A DNA stretch of 64,000 bases from Amia ocellicauda (GCF_036373705.1 NC_089852.1:1934300-1998299), one strand, 5' to 3'. Positions 12,391 through 24,146 are shown, numbered from the stretch's first letter. Notes: generated by a model not told the origin, from the letters alone. Made by a program: numbers and translations.

Positions 12391-12828
12391 GGAACCCCCC
12401 TCATGCTGTATACATGACAAAAGACTGACAGCAGCTGAATAAGGAATGACCGTATAAAGTGATATTGATAAGCAATGCAGATGAGTAAGGAGACCGGTTG
12501 TAAGAAGAATTAAGAGAAATACAAATATGCTACAGCAATCAAGTTAGTCAGCTGCAGAACAAAAGGCTGTGTAGCAGAGTAAAGAAATCAGTTGTTGTCA
12601 ATAGAGCAATGAGAAAATATAAAGATTTAAGACAGCACAGGACAGTACGATTATAGAGAGGAGACAATGTATGTTTACTATTCAGAAGAAAATCAAGGAG
12701 GAGTCAAGGTATCAAGTGGAGTAACAAACACGTAGAGAAACAAGCAACAGGGGTACAGAACTTAAAAGTAAATTTGCTGTTTTTTCTTGTAGTTCTGATT
12801 GATTTGTAGTAGTGTAGTAGTAGTATAG

Positions 12829-12832
<4 letters not shown>

Positions 12833-12891
<59 letters not shown>

Positions 12892-12898
12892 GTATATA
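12833..12898. repeat. (TA)n microsatellite
   Basis: Long TA run with a few TG interruptions; flanks (12,400-13,280) are AT-rich with no gene seen. Confidence 0.95.
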
Positions 12899-13286
12899 AT
12901 GTTAAAATAACTTATTTAATTGGAATAAATTAAAAACAATTAGTTGACAGATACTGTGTGTACTGCTATTCATAGTCTGTTATGAAAAGTACAAAAAAAA
13001 ATTACAAACATCAGTGTGATACCTGTGCCTGTTTTGTGGCACAGAGGTGTTACTCCTTGGATTGCAGCCTCTCTTTGTTTGTTCTTGATGTTTGGTTATT
13101 TTCAAAAGTGATGTGCTGTTGTGGAGCTTTGCCATTTATTCTTGCTGGCTGACATTATTTCCTTTCAGACCTTATATACAAAATAAATGCCAACCTAAAG
13201 TATGAAGAATAATATATTTCTAAAAAGTTGTCTCTTATGATTATAATAAAATCAATGTGTTAATCAATGTAAGTTCCTTGTTTCTG

Positions 13287-13591
13287 TCATGTGATGTCCT
13301 GTTCCTGCCATGTGTCCACGTGTCTAGTTCTCATTGGTTTGTGTTCATTAGTCCTGTTATGAGTTCTGTTATCTCCTTGGTTCATTTGGTTATTAGCTTG
13401 TTATTAGCTCAGTCTTGTTATTGGTTCATGTTTTATTGTCTTGTTTGTTTGTTCCCCTAGTCTGTGTATTTATAGCCCTCTTGTTCGCCAGTCCTTGGTT
13501 AGGTATTGTTCGTCGGTTGTGAGTTTTTGCACTTGGGTTCTCGTTTGTCTTCGTCCTGTCCCTGCTTGCTCTGCCAGCCGCACCGTTACAC
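13287..13591 (+). mobile_element. Probable solo LTR of the same gypsy-like group
   Basis: Begins TGTCATGTGATGTCC and ends GCACCGTTACA, matching the start and end style of the LTR at 17,186-18,191. A TATA-like GTATTTATAGCCC sits near 13,467, followed by the pyrimidine-rich second half typical of these LTRs. Boundaries are estimated. From 13,592 to 14,455 nothing is recognised. Confidence 0.5.
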
Positions 13592-14454
13592 TTACATATA
13601 TAAAGTATAGCCTATCTCTTTAAAATGACCTCAAAAGTGTAATTTACTATGTAAGTTTAAAGTATTGCAATACAAATCATAGCCAAAACACTTATGACGT
13701 AGGATTTTAAATTTCATAAATATCACATATAGTTTTATCCAACATTGTGTGAGAGGTCTCTTTTCTTCAGCGTTTTTCTTTTTCACTGTGATCTCCAGTC
13801 AACGGCTGATATTTAGTCAACGTCATCAGCAAACATTTTGTGAATTTTGAAAAGCGATTTTTATTTTCATTTTAGTAAAAATGTGCTTCTATGCCACGGT
13901 ATACGGTAATCTGCATAACGAGAATAAACACTAACCGGAGCATACTCAAATGCAGCGTCGCTTCAAAAAATACTTTGTTGGTTTATTGGGTTTTAGTAAA
14001 ACATGTATTGTAATGTATTGGCTTATAAGCCCTATGTTTTTCAATTGTATGAGTTATGAGCAACATTGCATTAGCTAACTTTAGTATTTCAAACGTGAAT
14101 GGGGTTTAATTTAAATGTAACGTTAGCTAGAAACAGTATTTTCTCGTTTTCTCACGGAACACCACTGTTCCGCGGACACCGGTTGAGAAACGCTGCTGTA
14201 GACGACTGGCTTCCGTGGATGAGCCCCGCTGTTTCAAGGGTTGTATCTACCTTCCGACGGCGTTAGTTGATCTCCCCTTTTCAGTTTAAAAGTCCGGTAG
14301 GTATCCCATTTCCGAAGTAAAGTAAGTATTCCAACGAAGAAACACAAACCAAACCAAAGAACTAGGATGTTTATGCATGAAAAATCAAAGATGAAGAAAC
14401 AGAGAATGAAAGTCCTTTCCCCCCTCTCTCGTTCCCCTACGGGACCAGGGACTG

Positions 14455-14560
14455 GACGAGCAGCTGAGTCGAGCGGTCGGTGAGGAAGGGACGGATCCGC
14501 AGTATGCTGCTCAGGAAGAACCTGCGGGTGCGCGTCAGCGTGGTGATGTGCCAGTTGAAT
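14455..14560 (-). pseudogene. LINE reverse-transcriptase fragment
   Basis: Minus-strand translation reads CHITTLTRTRRFFLSSIL then RIRPFLTDRSTQLLVQSLV, which resembles the segment of L2/Rex-type reverse transcriptases before the LDYCN motif. It is only about 35 residues and ends in a stop. Confidence 0.4.
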
Positions 14561-15241
14561 TGTAATGAACTAACTACGTGTGGGTTCACGGTGGTGGATA
14601 GGCGCTGTATCCTGTGCTTGTGTGTAGTGATGTCTAGTGTACCAAGGGATTTTCACATAAATCCTGCCGAGATACCATAGCAGTTAAGAGGAGCTACATT
14701 TTAATTAATGCCATTTCTCTGATGTGAACGGTAACCTTGCCAGCATCAAGATATATATTATTATAGACATTATTCCAGCTATTGGATTTGTTTTTATGCA
14801 AAAGAAGTCCCTCTTAGACATGTTTCCCAAATTTTGTCAACTTAATGTTAAAGTTTATTTATAAAACTCTATTAGGCTTCACTCCCCCCTTTTTGATTAA
14901 TCTAATCCAACCTTCATCCTGTACATGCCAAACTTCATCCAGTCTGCCAGACAAAGTGCATACGTCCCTGGGCCGCTCCTCTTTCCAGTATGCTGCAGCC
15001 CGTGACTGGAACGCGCTGCAGAAAGGTCTTAAGATGAAGAGCTTTATATCTATTCCCTCATTCAAGGGCTTAATTACGGTCACTCTTGCTGACACATGCA
15101 GTTGTTACATGTAGCATGCCACCACTGTCGACCATACCTTCTTTGTTGATACTGTGTTGTGTTGCTGCCTTGTTATTATTGCCATTCTATGTTTCTGCTG
15201 TATTGTGCTGTTGCCTTGTTGTTCTGCTGCCATGTTTAATT

Positions 15242-15272
<31 letters not shown>

Positions 15273-15293
15273 CTTTTTTTTTTTTAATATATA

Positions 15294-16524
15294 CACTCAC
15301 CTAAAGGATTATTAGGAACACCTGTTCAATTTCTCATTAATGCAATTAACTAACCAACCAATCACATGGCAGTTGCGTCAATGCATTTAGGGGTGTGGTC
15401 CTGGTCAAGACAATCTCCTGAACTCCAAACTGAAATTCTGAATGGGAAAGAAAGGTGATTTAAGCAATTTTGAGCGTGGCATGGTTGTTGGTGCCAGACG
15501 GGCCGGTCTGAGTATTTCACAATCTGCTCAGTTACTGGGATTTTCACGCACAACCATTTCTAGGGTTTCCAAAGAATGGTGTGAAAAGGGAAAAACATCC
15601 AGTATGCGGCAGTCCTGTGGGCGAAAATGCCTTGTTGATGCTAGAGGTCAGAGGAGAATGGGCCGACTGATTCAAGCTGATAGAAGAGCAACTTTGACTG
15701 AAATAACCACTCGTTACAACCGAGGTATGCAGCAAAGCATCTGTGAAGCCACAACACGTACAACCTTGAGGCGGATGGGCTACAACAGCAGAAGACCCCA
15801 CCGGGTACCAATCATCTCCACTACAAATAGGAAAAAGAGGCTACAATTTGCACAAGCTCACCAAAATTGGACAGTTGAAGACTGGAAAAATGTTGCCTGG
15901 TCTGATGAGTCTCGATTTCTGTTGAGACATTCAGATGGTAGAGTCAGAATTTGGCGTAAACAGAATGAGAACATGGATCCATCATGCCTTGTTACCACTG
16001 TGCAGGCTGGTGGTGGTGGTGTAATGGTGTGGGGGATGTTTTCTTGGCACACTTTAGGCCCCTTAGTGCCAATTGGGCATCGTTTAAATGCCACAGCCTA
16101 CCTGAGCATTGTTTCTGACCATGTCCATCCCTTTATGACCACCATGTACCCATCCTCTGATGGCTACTTCCAGCAGGATAATGCACCATGTCACAAAGGT
16201 CGAATCATTTCAAATTGGTTTCTTGAACATGACAATGAGTTCACTGTACTAAACTGGCCCCCACAATCACCAGATCTCACCAGATCTCAACCCAATAGAG
16301 CATCTTTGGGATGTGGTGGAACGGGAGCTTCGTGCCCTGGATGTGCATCCCACAAATCTCCATCAACTGCAAGATGCTATCCTATCAATATGGGACAACA
16401 TTTCTAAAGAATGCTTTCAGCACCTTATTGAATCAATGCCACGTAGAATGAAGGCAGTTCTGAAGGCGAAAGGGGGTAAAACACAGTATTAGTATGGTGT
16501 TCCTAATAATCCTTTAGGTGAGTG
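15294..16524 (+). mobile_element. Tc1/mariner DD36E (Incomer-type) transposon, copy 1
   Basis: Terminal inverted repeats begin CACTCACCTAAAGGATTATT on both ends and are flanked by TA target duplications (15,292-15,293 and 16,525-16,526). The 1,231-bp element contains a single transposase gene in the plus direction. It is inserted in the 3' UTR of a LINE. Confidence 0.95.
15442..16492 (+). pseudogene. DD36E transposase, frameshifted copy
   Basis: Same protein as at 30,859 and 43,640: N-terminal MGKKGDLSNFERGMVVGARR with the HTH region GLSISQSAQLLGFSRTTI, then catalytic DESRF and QQDNAPCH. A 10-bp tandem duplication near 16,268-16,287 (CTCACCAGAT twice) shifts the frame just before the catalytic glutamate motif NPIEH, so the open frame ends at 321 residues with a foreign tail instead of 346. 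The downstream sequence remains alignable in another frame to the normal stop. The lesion removes the third catalytic residue, so this copy should be inactive. Confidence 0.9.
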
Positions 16525-16799
16525 TATATTTTTTATAATGTCCCCGTCCCATCAGGAGGCCTTTTTTCTACTGCCATGCCGTTATTGTAAATAAGAATTT
16601 GTTTTTAATTAACCTGCCTGGAGAAATAAAGGTTATAATAGCAGTACGCAGTCCGCTCCTTTTGTCTATTATCACATTCATATTTCGTTGAGCTAATTGG
16701 ACGTATTGTCTTAGGTTGCCATATTTTGTTGTGCTTCTATCAGCTAAATTAAATTGCTTTTAAATCCAACCTCCCGTTTCTCTGATCAGGTGATTCTTC

Positions 16800-17185
16800 A
16801 GATGTCCTTGTGGTAGATGATCGTTTCCGCCGCAGCAACAAAGTGTGGCAGGTGGCCCAAGTTCTTTCAGCAGAGCAACCTGACTTCAATTGCCTTGGCA
16901 GTACTGGATATCTCCCTCCTGAAGCCAGTGGTGTCCGCTCCCCCGCGACTTGCCGTTCTGCTTTCCGGTCTGCTCCTCCTCCCTTGGACCTGGACGGTGG
17001 TCCGACATTCTGCGTTCAGTCCCTCCGCCGTTACTGCGACAGGGGTGGTCGACTGCAATACCTGGTGGACTGGGAGGGCTATGGGTGGGACGAATGCTCC
17101 TGGGTGCTGGCTTTGGATGCGTTGGATCCTTCCCTTATTGCAGACTTCCACATGGATCATAAAACGGACCATGGGGGAGGGATAC
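16800..17185 (+). pseudogene. Ty3/gypsy integrase C-terminal chromodomain fragment
   Basis: Encodes [20 protein letters not shown] followed by [20 protein letters not shown], the chromodomain found at the integrase end of many fish gypsy elements. The upstream piece ([15 protein letters not shown]) is degenerate and the rest of pol is missing. A purine-rich ATGGGGGAGGGA directly precedes the LTR start, as expected for a polypurine tract. Confidence 0.65.
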
Positions 17186-18191
17186 TGTCATGTACTCATA
17201 CTTCCCAAGTTCCCCACCAGAGGCCATCATTCCCCGCATTCTAGCTGTCACTGATATTCCATTCCCAAGCACCATGTGCATGTAGTTTAATGAAGTCTTG
17301 TATTCTCTTTGAGCTGCTTTACTGAGCGTTACAACCCTGTGCTAGTTTATTTGTGTTTCAACTCTTGCCTCCCCGTTTCCTCCCCGGATCAGTACTAGGG
17401 CCTGTGCTTTTTCTAATCTATAGTAATGATCTGGACTCTGGGATAGTTGGCAAACTTGTCAAATTTGCAGATGATACTAAAATAGGTGGCTCAGCAGATA
17501 CAATCTCGGCAGCACAGGATATTCAGAGGGACTTAGATAATATTCAGCTGTGGGCGACACCTGGCAGATGAAATTCAATGTGGACAAGTGCAAGGTAATA
17601 CACGCAGGTAACAAAAATGTCCACTATAATTACACTATGGGAGGAACAGAACTAGATGAAGTCAAACACAATGTTAGGGTATATTGTCAAAAGTGTAGAA
17701 TTGACAACAAGGGCAGTGATGTTCAGACTGTTGTCAGAGGAGCTTTTCCAGATCAGCAGGGACAATCGCACCCGGGGACACAAATGGAAATTGGGCTTCA
17801 AGGCATTCAAGAGAGAAAACTGGAGACACTTCTTCACACAGAGAGGAATAATCTGGAATAAACTACCCAGTGATGTGGTAGAAGCTGAAAGTTTGGGATC
17901 ATTTAAAAACAGACTGGATAGGATCCTTGGACACCAAACGAGCACGATGGGTCGAATGGCCTCCTCTCGTTTGTAAACTTTCTTATGTTCTTATGTTTGA
18001 CCTGTCTTTTGGATTTCCTGCGTTACGACTTGTGCTGTGTACTGAGCTTTTGCTTGTGACCTTGACCACGTCTCCTGGATCTCCTTCTTGACTCTGTTTG
18101 CCGGCTCTTGACCCCTTGCCTGTTCCTGACGTTGCCTTTGTCCCTCCTTGCATCCACACTTTCTCTCTGCTAGTCCACGGTCTGGTGTTAC
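17186..18191 (+). mobile_element. Gypsy 3' LTR, split by a CR1-like insertion
   Basis: Starts TGTCATGTACTC just after the polypurine tract and ends GGTCTGGTGTTACA. The LTR halves are about 17,186-17,387 and 17,996-18,191; the middle is a LINE fragment. The second half is the usual CTTGACC/CCTGTTCCTGAC-rich region of fish gypsy LTRs. Confidence 0.55.
17387..17995 (+). pseudogene. CR1-like LINE, 3' reverse-transcriptase fragment
   Basis: Encodes GSVLGPVLFLIYSNDLDSG and KLVKFADDTKIGG, where the FADD box carries catalytic aspartates of the reverse transcriptase, then NVDKCKVIHAGNKNVHYNYT, and later LPSDVVEAESLGSFKNRLDR. An internal deletion joins the thumb region to the C-terminus. It ends in TTCTTATG tandem octamers, typical of CR1-type 3' ends. 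It is 5'-truncated, as usual for this class, and interrupts the gypsy LTR. Confidence 0.8.
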
Positions 18192-19329
18192 AATATGTAG
18201 GGAGCCAATTAATTATTATATCTATTTTTGAAGTTTTGGGGTAGTGTCACCTATTCCAGACTGTCAGTATCAGTTTTTCAGCAGTGGAGTCTGTGTAGCA
18301 CTTTAAATTGAATTAGCTGGGGTCTGGACAAGACAGGTGTGTGTTTGTTGCATTTCCTCCTCCCATATACTTTTAATAAAATAATATTTGTTTGGAAAAT
18401 AAGTCACAGAAATGAGTGATAAGCTTGTTAGCAGTAGGCAGGCCCAGTACAAATATATATACCTCAGGTTTTGCAGGTTTGGTTTCAAAGTGGGGGATGT
18501 TCATACCAGCTTAACTGCACTGTTTATTTATCTTTTGTTTTCTTATAATTATTACATTATTATTATATTATTGTGCGTGGTTTCCTTTCAGTGGTTGTGT
18601 GGTATTACTAATTGAATGATTGTTTTCTCTGAGTGTACCACTGTATTGCACGTGTTCTTTGTTTTCATTCCAGAGCAATACCCCATTTATTTACTTCTTG
18701 GCAGATGCCCTTATCCCATCTGTGACGAGTCTTGCCTCCCCGAATTGGTTAATACTGAGATTCCTTTCCTGATCCAATTTCAATAGCTCCTGCTTTAGGT
18801 AGCCTGATATAAAGCGAACCGATGTGGACATTCAGGAGTTGTTTTGGGTACACCAAGTCATGTCTCGGCAACCAGCAGGGGAAACTGGCAAGGCACAGAC
18901 TTTTTCTACGCGAGGGAGAGAGCGGTGCATCAAGTGCAATTATTCCGGCACAGGTGTGTGTTTGAGATTACAGAGACGGACACTTGCAGGTGGATGTGTG
19001 TGGCAGTAAGGACAGGGATCCCCGTTTGCTGCAGTCCTTGGCAATAACACAGGACAGAGACAAGTGCATTTTATCTTGGAATATACACTGTGGCAAGGAA
19101 AGAAGATGCAGTTTTCTAGTTCGGCAGAGGCAGACACAGTTTTTGTATTATGTTTATATTTGCCTGCTGCAGTCTTCCCCCGGATGTTAGTGCTATTTCC
19201 CTGGAAGACAAAATACATTGTTAATATCAAATCAAGGACTGAGTTATTAATATCGATGTCATACTTATCTAGATCGCTATACGTTATTCTCTATAAACTG
19301 GATGTGAACCTTCGATCACTTAGTTATAA
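18192..19329. other. Gene-free stretch
   Basis: AT-rich sequence with no supportable gene. A short degenerate copy of the fish repeat core (CTTGGCAGATGCCCTTATCC) lies near 18,697-18,716. Confidence 0.5.
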
Positions 19330-19415
19330 ATGGACACCAAACGAGCACGATGCTTTGAATGGCCTACTTTCTGGACTGGACTGGACTGGACTGACTGGAC
19401 ACTTTCTTATATATT
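19330..19415 (+). repeat. Short CR1-like 3' end fragment with GGACT repeats
   Basis: TGGACACCAAACGAGCACGA matches the CR1 3' end at 17,930, followed by a few GGACT pentamers and ACTTTCTTA. It abuts an oppositely oriented CR1 copy. Confidence 0.5.
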
Positions 19416-19464
19416 TGTTTTTGCATACCTCTATTAAACCATTTTGGCCAATGATTTTTGGTCC

Positions 19465-21340
19465 TCAATTTGCTAATTTTTGGTACAAATTTCTCCTGAG
19501 CCTCAAGTGTAGTATATTCTTAAAATATACCCATCCATTTTCAACTGAATCTGTGTCCAGTGTGCTCCAGTCTACCTCTTCTAAGTGCCGCCTCATACCT
19601 TCAAGGTTTGCTTTTCTAAAATTGTGGACCATTGTTTTAGACTTGGACCTTGTTTTTTGAAAGAATGCCTCAAAGCTAACCATATTGTGATCACAGTTTG
19701 CCATTGGTTCTCTAACTAGTGTCCCTCTGACTCTATCTTGGTCATTTGAAAAGATCAAGTCAATGCATGCTCTCTCCCTGGTTGGTTCCCTGACAAATTG
19801 AGTTAGAAAGCAGTCATTTACCATCTCAACCATTTATATTTCTGCGTCTGTAGTCCCCACTGGGCTTTCCCAGTCTAAGTTTGGGAAATTGAAATCCCCC
19901 ATTATAACAGCCACATCCTTGCTACATGCAGTCCTGATTACACTGTACAATGCAGCATCTTGCTGAATATCTGAGTTTGGTGGCCTGTAACACATTCCTA
20001 CCACTAATCCTCCAGATCTCTTGTTCAAAAGTTTCACCCACAAAGATTCTGTTTCGTTAGCAGGATCTAATTTGAGTTCTTCTGCCTCAATGTCATACAT
20101 ATAAAACATATAATGCTACCCCACCCCCTCTTCGATTTTGCCTGTCTCTCCTAAACTGTGTGTATGCTTCCAACTTGTATTCATCCCCATCGTTTTCTGT
20201 AAGCCATGTTTCTGTCACTCCTACAACATCATAGTCACCCGCCAGCACTGTGGCTTCTAGGTCTAACATCTTGTTCCTTATACTCCTGGCATTGAGGTAC
20301 AAACATTTCAAGACTTTCCTACTAGCAGGTTCCCTTTGTTTTCTTTCCTTAGTGGAACATCTCCCATTGTCAGAGCCCCCTGCCCCCCTGGTCCCTAGTT
20401 TAAATGATTCTCAATTTCACTGCACATACGCTCTCCCAATGCATTAGCCCCCCCTCTGTTTAGATGTAGACCGTCCGGTTTGTACAGGTCCCATCTATCC
20501 CAGGAGAAAGACCAATGCTCCATAAACCTAAACCCCTCTTCCCTACACCAAGATTTCAACCATGTGTTGAACTTTCTAATCTCCCTGGCCATGCATGTGG
20601 TACTGGAAGTATTTCAGAGAAAACTACCGTGGGGTTCTGCTCTTTAGTTTCTTTCCTAACTCAATCAATTTGTCTTGCAGAACCTCTGTCCTACCTTTTC
20701 CTATGTCATTGACCAGTGGATTCCCACCGGCTTTGGCCAGTAGTCCGTCTACTAGTTTAGGGAGATCTGCAACCTGATCCCCAGGCAGGCAAGATACCAT
20801 GTGGGTCTCCTTGTCACTAGAACACACTGTGTGATCTACACCTCTAAGAATTGAATCTCCTACTATAACTGCCTCCCTGTTCTGGGGGGGAGTGGGCACC
20901 ATGGTGCTCTGATGCTCAACTGCCCCCCCATCACCCTCTGAGCTGTCACTGTCCAACTCCAGTAGTTGGACCTGTTGGGCAATTCTAGCACTTGGGGTGT
21001 CTCTAAGGGTTGTGCATGCCCTTTTCTGTGGTTACGACCTACTGTAACCCAGCAGTTCTCCACACTTTCCTGCTCTAAGGTCTCTCCTAGGTTTTGGCTG
21101 CACACCATCTCTCTCATGGGCTGATTGACCAATTCTTCTATATCCCTAATACGGCGCAGATCGACAAGCTGAGCCTCAAGATCACGGACCTTGATCTCTA
21201 GGATTTCAACCTGCCGACAACGTTCACAGATTAAATCTTCCTGGATGAGTTCAAACCTGACACTGTAGTGGCCACATGCTTCTAAATTTAGTAAGTTTTT
21301 AGTTTTTTGGTCTCTAGGTTTCTGTCCCCTAGTCAACTGA
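19465..21340 (-). pseudogene. CR1-like LINE 5' portion: ORF1 with esterase motif and ORF2 endonuclease
   Basis: Minus-strand order: ORF1 (from 21,336) has a CxxC-bearing segment, LIQEDLICERCRQVEILEIK, and a coiled coil, then an SGNH-esterase block (AVIVGDSILRGVDHTV, and later DLYKPDGLHLNRGGANALGE with its Asp-x-x-His-like end). ORF2 starts near 20,311 (MKCLYLNARSIRNK) and carries the endonuclease motifs VTETWL, GVCYRPP-like MCYRPPNS, VIMGDFNFP and the CDHNMVSF end. Frameshifts and stops break both ORFs, and the reverse transcriptase is absent. This matches the known CR1/L3 layout of an esterase-bearing ORF1 followed by an endonuclease/RT ORF2. It is clearly dead. Confidence 0.8.
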
Positions 21341-21479
21341 GAAACAGCGCAGCTGTAAACCTTTTTGTCTAGCTGCCATCAATTCACCTAGCTGGCTCCA
21401 CCTGGCACAAGGCACTGAAATACTGCTATGCCTATGCCTATGCAATTTTATGGGGAAAACCTGGTAATTGAATTAAATG

Positions 21480-23766
21480 AGGCTTAAAGCATAGCCTGTC
21501 AGAGATTTTCTTTGTTTTTGAATTTTTTTGCTTTATGTTTGTTTCTGTAATTAATTTTGCTTTTGTCGTTGCTTTTGTTTATGTTTGCGGTTGTGTTTTT
21601 CTTCTTTCTTTTGCATATTGTTTGTATTTGCATTTGTATTTGCTTTTGCATAGTTTTGAGATTCTCCAGGTTTTCTTGCTTTTGTGTAGCTCTTCTTCCT
21701 TGTTTTAGTGTTTTATCTCTTCTTCTTTATGTTTTTTTACATTTGCATTTTACTGCTTGCCTTTTTCTTTTTGCTGTTGCTCTTCTCTTTTTAAATGTAC
21801 ATGTTTCACTTTTGCAGGAGCAAAAAAAAAACAGGAAGAAATACATTTTCTGTTTGTTGTGTTTACGTTTTCTTCATAGATTTTTCTGATTGTTTCTGCA
21901 TTTTTCTTCGTATTCTCAATTTGCAGTTGCACTTTCCATTAGGATTTTTGCTATTGTGTTTGTGTTCCTCTTTTTACATTGTTTTATTGCATTTGTTTTT
22001 TTGCTTTTGCATTTTTGTTTTGCATTATTACAGATTTTCTTTTTGATCCCATTTGTAATTGTTTTTTTTTTGCATTTTTAGATTTTGCATATTTTTTTTC
22101 TTTTCCATTGATTTCTTTAGCATTTTTTTCATATGCATTTTATTTCCTCTTGCATTTCTTTTCGCCTTAGCATTTTCTCATTCTTGTATTTGTTTTTTAC
22201 ATTTCATTTTGCATTGTTTACTTTCTTGCTACTGCATTTCTGCTTTTGTTTTCCTATCATGTTTTTCCTGTTCTTTTTTTGGCTTTTGCGATTTGCCTTG
22301 CTATGGCGTTTTCCTTTTTCTGTTGAATTATTTTCTCTACTTTTGAGTTTTTCTTTCTGCGTTTATTACTGTCTTTGGCATTATTTCATTAGATTTTTGC
22401 ATTTGCATTTTTCATAGTTTTTGCATTTTCCAAGAAATAAAAATAATAATAATAATTCTCCTTGTTTTGAATTTTACTTATTGCATTTGTCTTTTTTCTT
22501 GTCTCGATTATATTTGTTCCTTTAGTTTTTCATTTGCATCTCTACTTTTGAGATTCTGCATTTATTTTTCCTTCAGCTTTTTTGCTTAAACTTTATTATT
22601 CTTTTTAGTTTCTTGTCCATGTTTTTCCTTTAACATTTCATTTTTTACCGATTTTTTGTCTTTTGCATTTTTCTTTGCTTTTGGTGTTTTCTTTAGCTTT
22701 TTTTCTCTACTTTTGAGTATTGCTGCTTCTAGCTTTTTTTGCTATCGTTTATTTTGTAGTTTATGAATTTTTTTGTTGGTTTGCTGTTGCGCCATTTTCT
22801 TGTTCATGCTTTTGTGTTTTACTGTGCTTTTGTATTTTTCATTTTGCTTGTTCTTTTTAGTTTTTCATTCCTTTAGTTTTTCTTCTGCATCTCTACTTTT
22901 GAGATTCTTAAGCTTTTTTGGTTAAACTTTTTTGTATTTTTTAATTTTACATTTAGCTTTTTTTGCTTTTGTCATTGTCTTGTTTTTATTTCATTAAGTG
23001 TGTCTTTTCCATTTTTCTTTTGTGTTTACTTACTTTCTTGCTATTGCATTTCTCTGCTTTTGAATTTTTCATGTTGCTTTGTTTTCCCTTTTGTTTTTCC
23101 TTTGGCATTATTTCCTTGTTTTTACAGATTTGTCTTTTGTGTTTTTCTTTGCTTTTGGTGTTTTCTTTAGCTTTTCATCTCTACTTTTGAGAATTGCTGC
23201 ATTTTTCTTTCTGTAGCATTTTTTACATTTGTTATTTTGCTTTCGCTTTTCTCATAGTTCATGAATTTTTTCGTTGGTTTGTATTTTGCAATTTTTTGCT
23301 TTTGCACCGTTCTCTTGTGATTTTGTTTCATTTTGTGATTCTGCATTTTTCTTTTTGCTTGTTTTTATTGCTTTTGTTTTCCCTTTAGATTTTTTTTTTC
23401 AATTTTTAGCATTGCTATTCCAATTTCCTTACTTCGTTTTAGTGTTTGTGTTTTTTATTTAGTTTTTGTGATTTTCTTTTTGCAATTTTTAGATTTTACG
23501 TAATTTTCTTGTGATTTTTACTGTCATTTTGTATTTGTTTTTGCATTCTTCTTTAAGGTTGTTTTACTTGCTTTTCCATTTTTCCATTATAAGAATGTTT
23601 TTTTCTTTCCAAAAAATTGGAACGCTTCACGAGTTTGCGTTTGCATTTTTTCTGTGTCTTTTCTTTAGTTTTTGCGTTTTTCTTTTCTTTGTTGTTTGCT
23701 TTTGCATCTTTTTCCATTTTTATTGCGGTTTTGCCAATTTGTTTTTTTTTTTTTTCAAAAAATTGA
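21480..23766. repeat. 2.3-kb T-rich low-complexity tract (TTTTGC/TTTTTG)
   Basis: Nearly continuous T-rich sequence built from TTTTTGC, TTTTGCATTTT and TTTTCTTTT words with almost no A-runs. Predicted proteins here are Phe/Leu/Cys-rich artefacts. Read on the minus strand it is an A-rich GCAAAA tract directly downstream of the U6 gene. Confidence 0.9.
23605..23645 (-). pseudogene. U6 snRNA 3'-end relic
   Basis: On the minus strand GCAAACTCGTGAAGCGTTCC copies the last third of U6 with one change. It lies 120 bases downstream of the intact U6 gene, in the same orientation, inside the T-rich tract. Confidence 0.6.
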
Positions 23767-23767
23767 C

Positions 23768-23817
23768 AAAAATATGGAACGCTTCACGAATTTGCGTGTC
23801 ATCCTTGCGCAGGGGCC

Positions 23818-23864
<47 letters not shown>

Positions 23865-23874
23865 GAGCAAGCAC
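23768..23874 (-). ncRNA. RNU6: U6 spliceosomal snRNA gene
   Basis: The 107-nt minus-strand sequence matches vertebrate U6 almost exactly: 5' stem-loop, ATACTAAAATTGGAACGATA, the ACAGAGA box, the AGC catalytic triad in GATTAGCATGG, GGATGACACGCAAATTCGTG and the terminal TTCCATATTTTT oligo-T terminator. Compared with the human gene as I know it, the only differences I see are in the 5' hairpin, one at the single-stranded bulge (C to T) and one in the tetraloop (TTCG to TCCG); neither disrupts pairing. Together with correctly spaced upstream Pol III elements this argues for a working gene rather than one of the many U6 pseudogenes. Confidence 0.94.
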
Positions 23875-23897
23875 AAATAACATGGCTGTGTCATGGC

Positions 23898-24145
23898 TAT
23901 AAATAGTGCAGACCCCCCCATGCACCCCAAGCACAGGGAATCACATGTGGATCGCTGTCTGAGCCCAGAACACACCTCCCCACTGTCTGTTCTGCTTACA
24001 GTGCATGTCAGCCCCTACTACAGCTCCTGTGCCGCTCACTCTCACTGCCTTCCACAAAACCGACACTTATTATCCTTTAAAACGTGACATTTGGAAACAG
24101 TTTATTTTGCAAAGAACTATGCTAGGGGCTGCTGGGTAATTTGCC
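23898..24145 (-). promoter_or_regulatory. Type 3 Pol III promoter of the U6 gene (TATA, PSE-like, distal element)
   Basis: Taking 23,874 as +1 on the minus strand: TTTATA at 23,903-23,898 is -29 to -24; TTCCCTGTGCTTGGGGTGCA at 23,940-23,921 is -66 to -47 and fits a proximal sequence element; a Staf/ZNF143-like TTACCCAGCAGCCCCTAGC lies at about 24,140-24,122 (-266 to -248), with octamer-like sequences beside it (TTGCAAAA at about 24,112-24,105, and AATTTGCC on the plus strand at 24,138-24,145). Spacing matches vertebrate U6 genes; the individual boxes are imperfect. Confidence 0.72.
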
Positions 24146-24146
24146 A

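Larger units (their letters stand above)
14800..16640 (+). mobile_element. L2/Rex-like LINE 3' end, interrupted by an Incomer transposon
   Basis: The left part (to about 15,293) encodes a reverse-transcriptase C-terminal stretch, including SLGRSSFQYAAARDWNALQK and SFISIPSFKGLITV, followed by a T-rich 3' UTR. The UTR resumes after the transposon at 16,525 and ends near 16,640 with TTGTAAATAAGAATTTG and CCTGGAGAAATAAAGG, a tail typical of fish LINEs. The nested order shows the LINE was there first. Confidence 0.6.
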
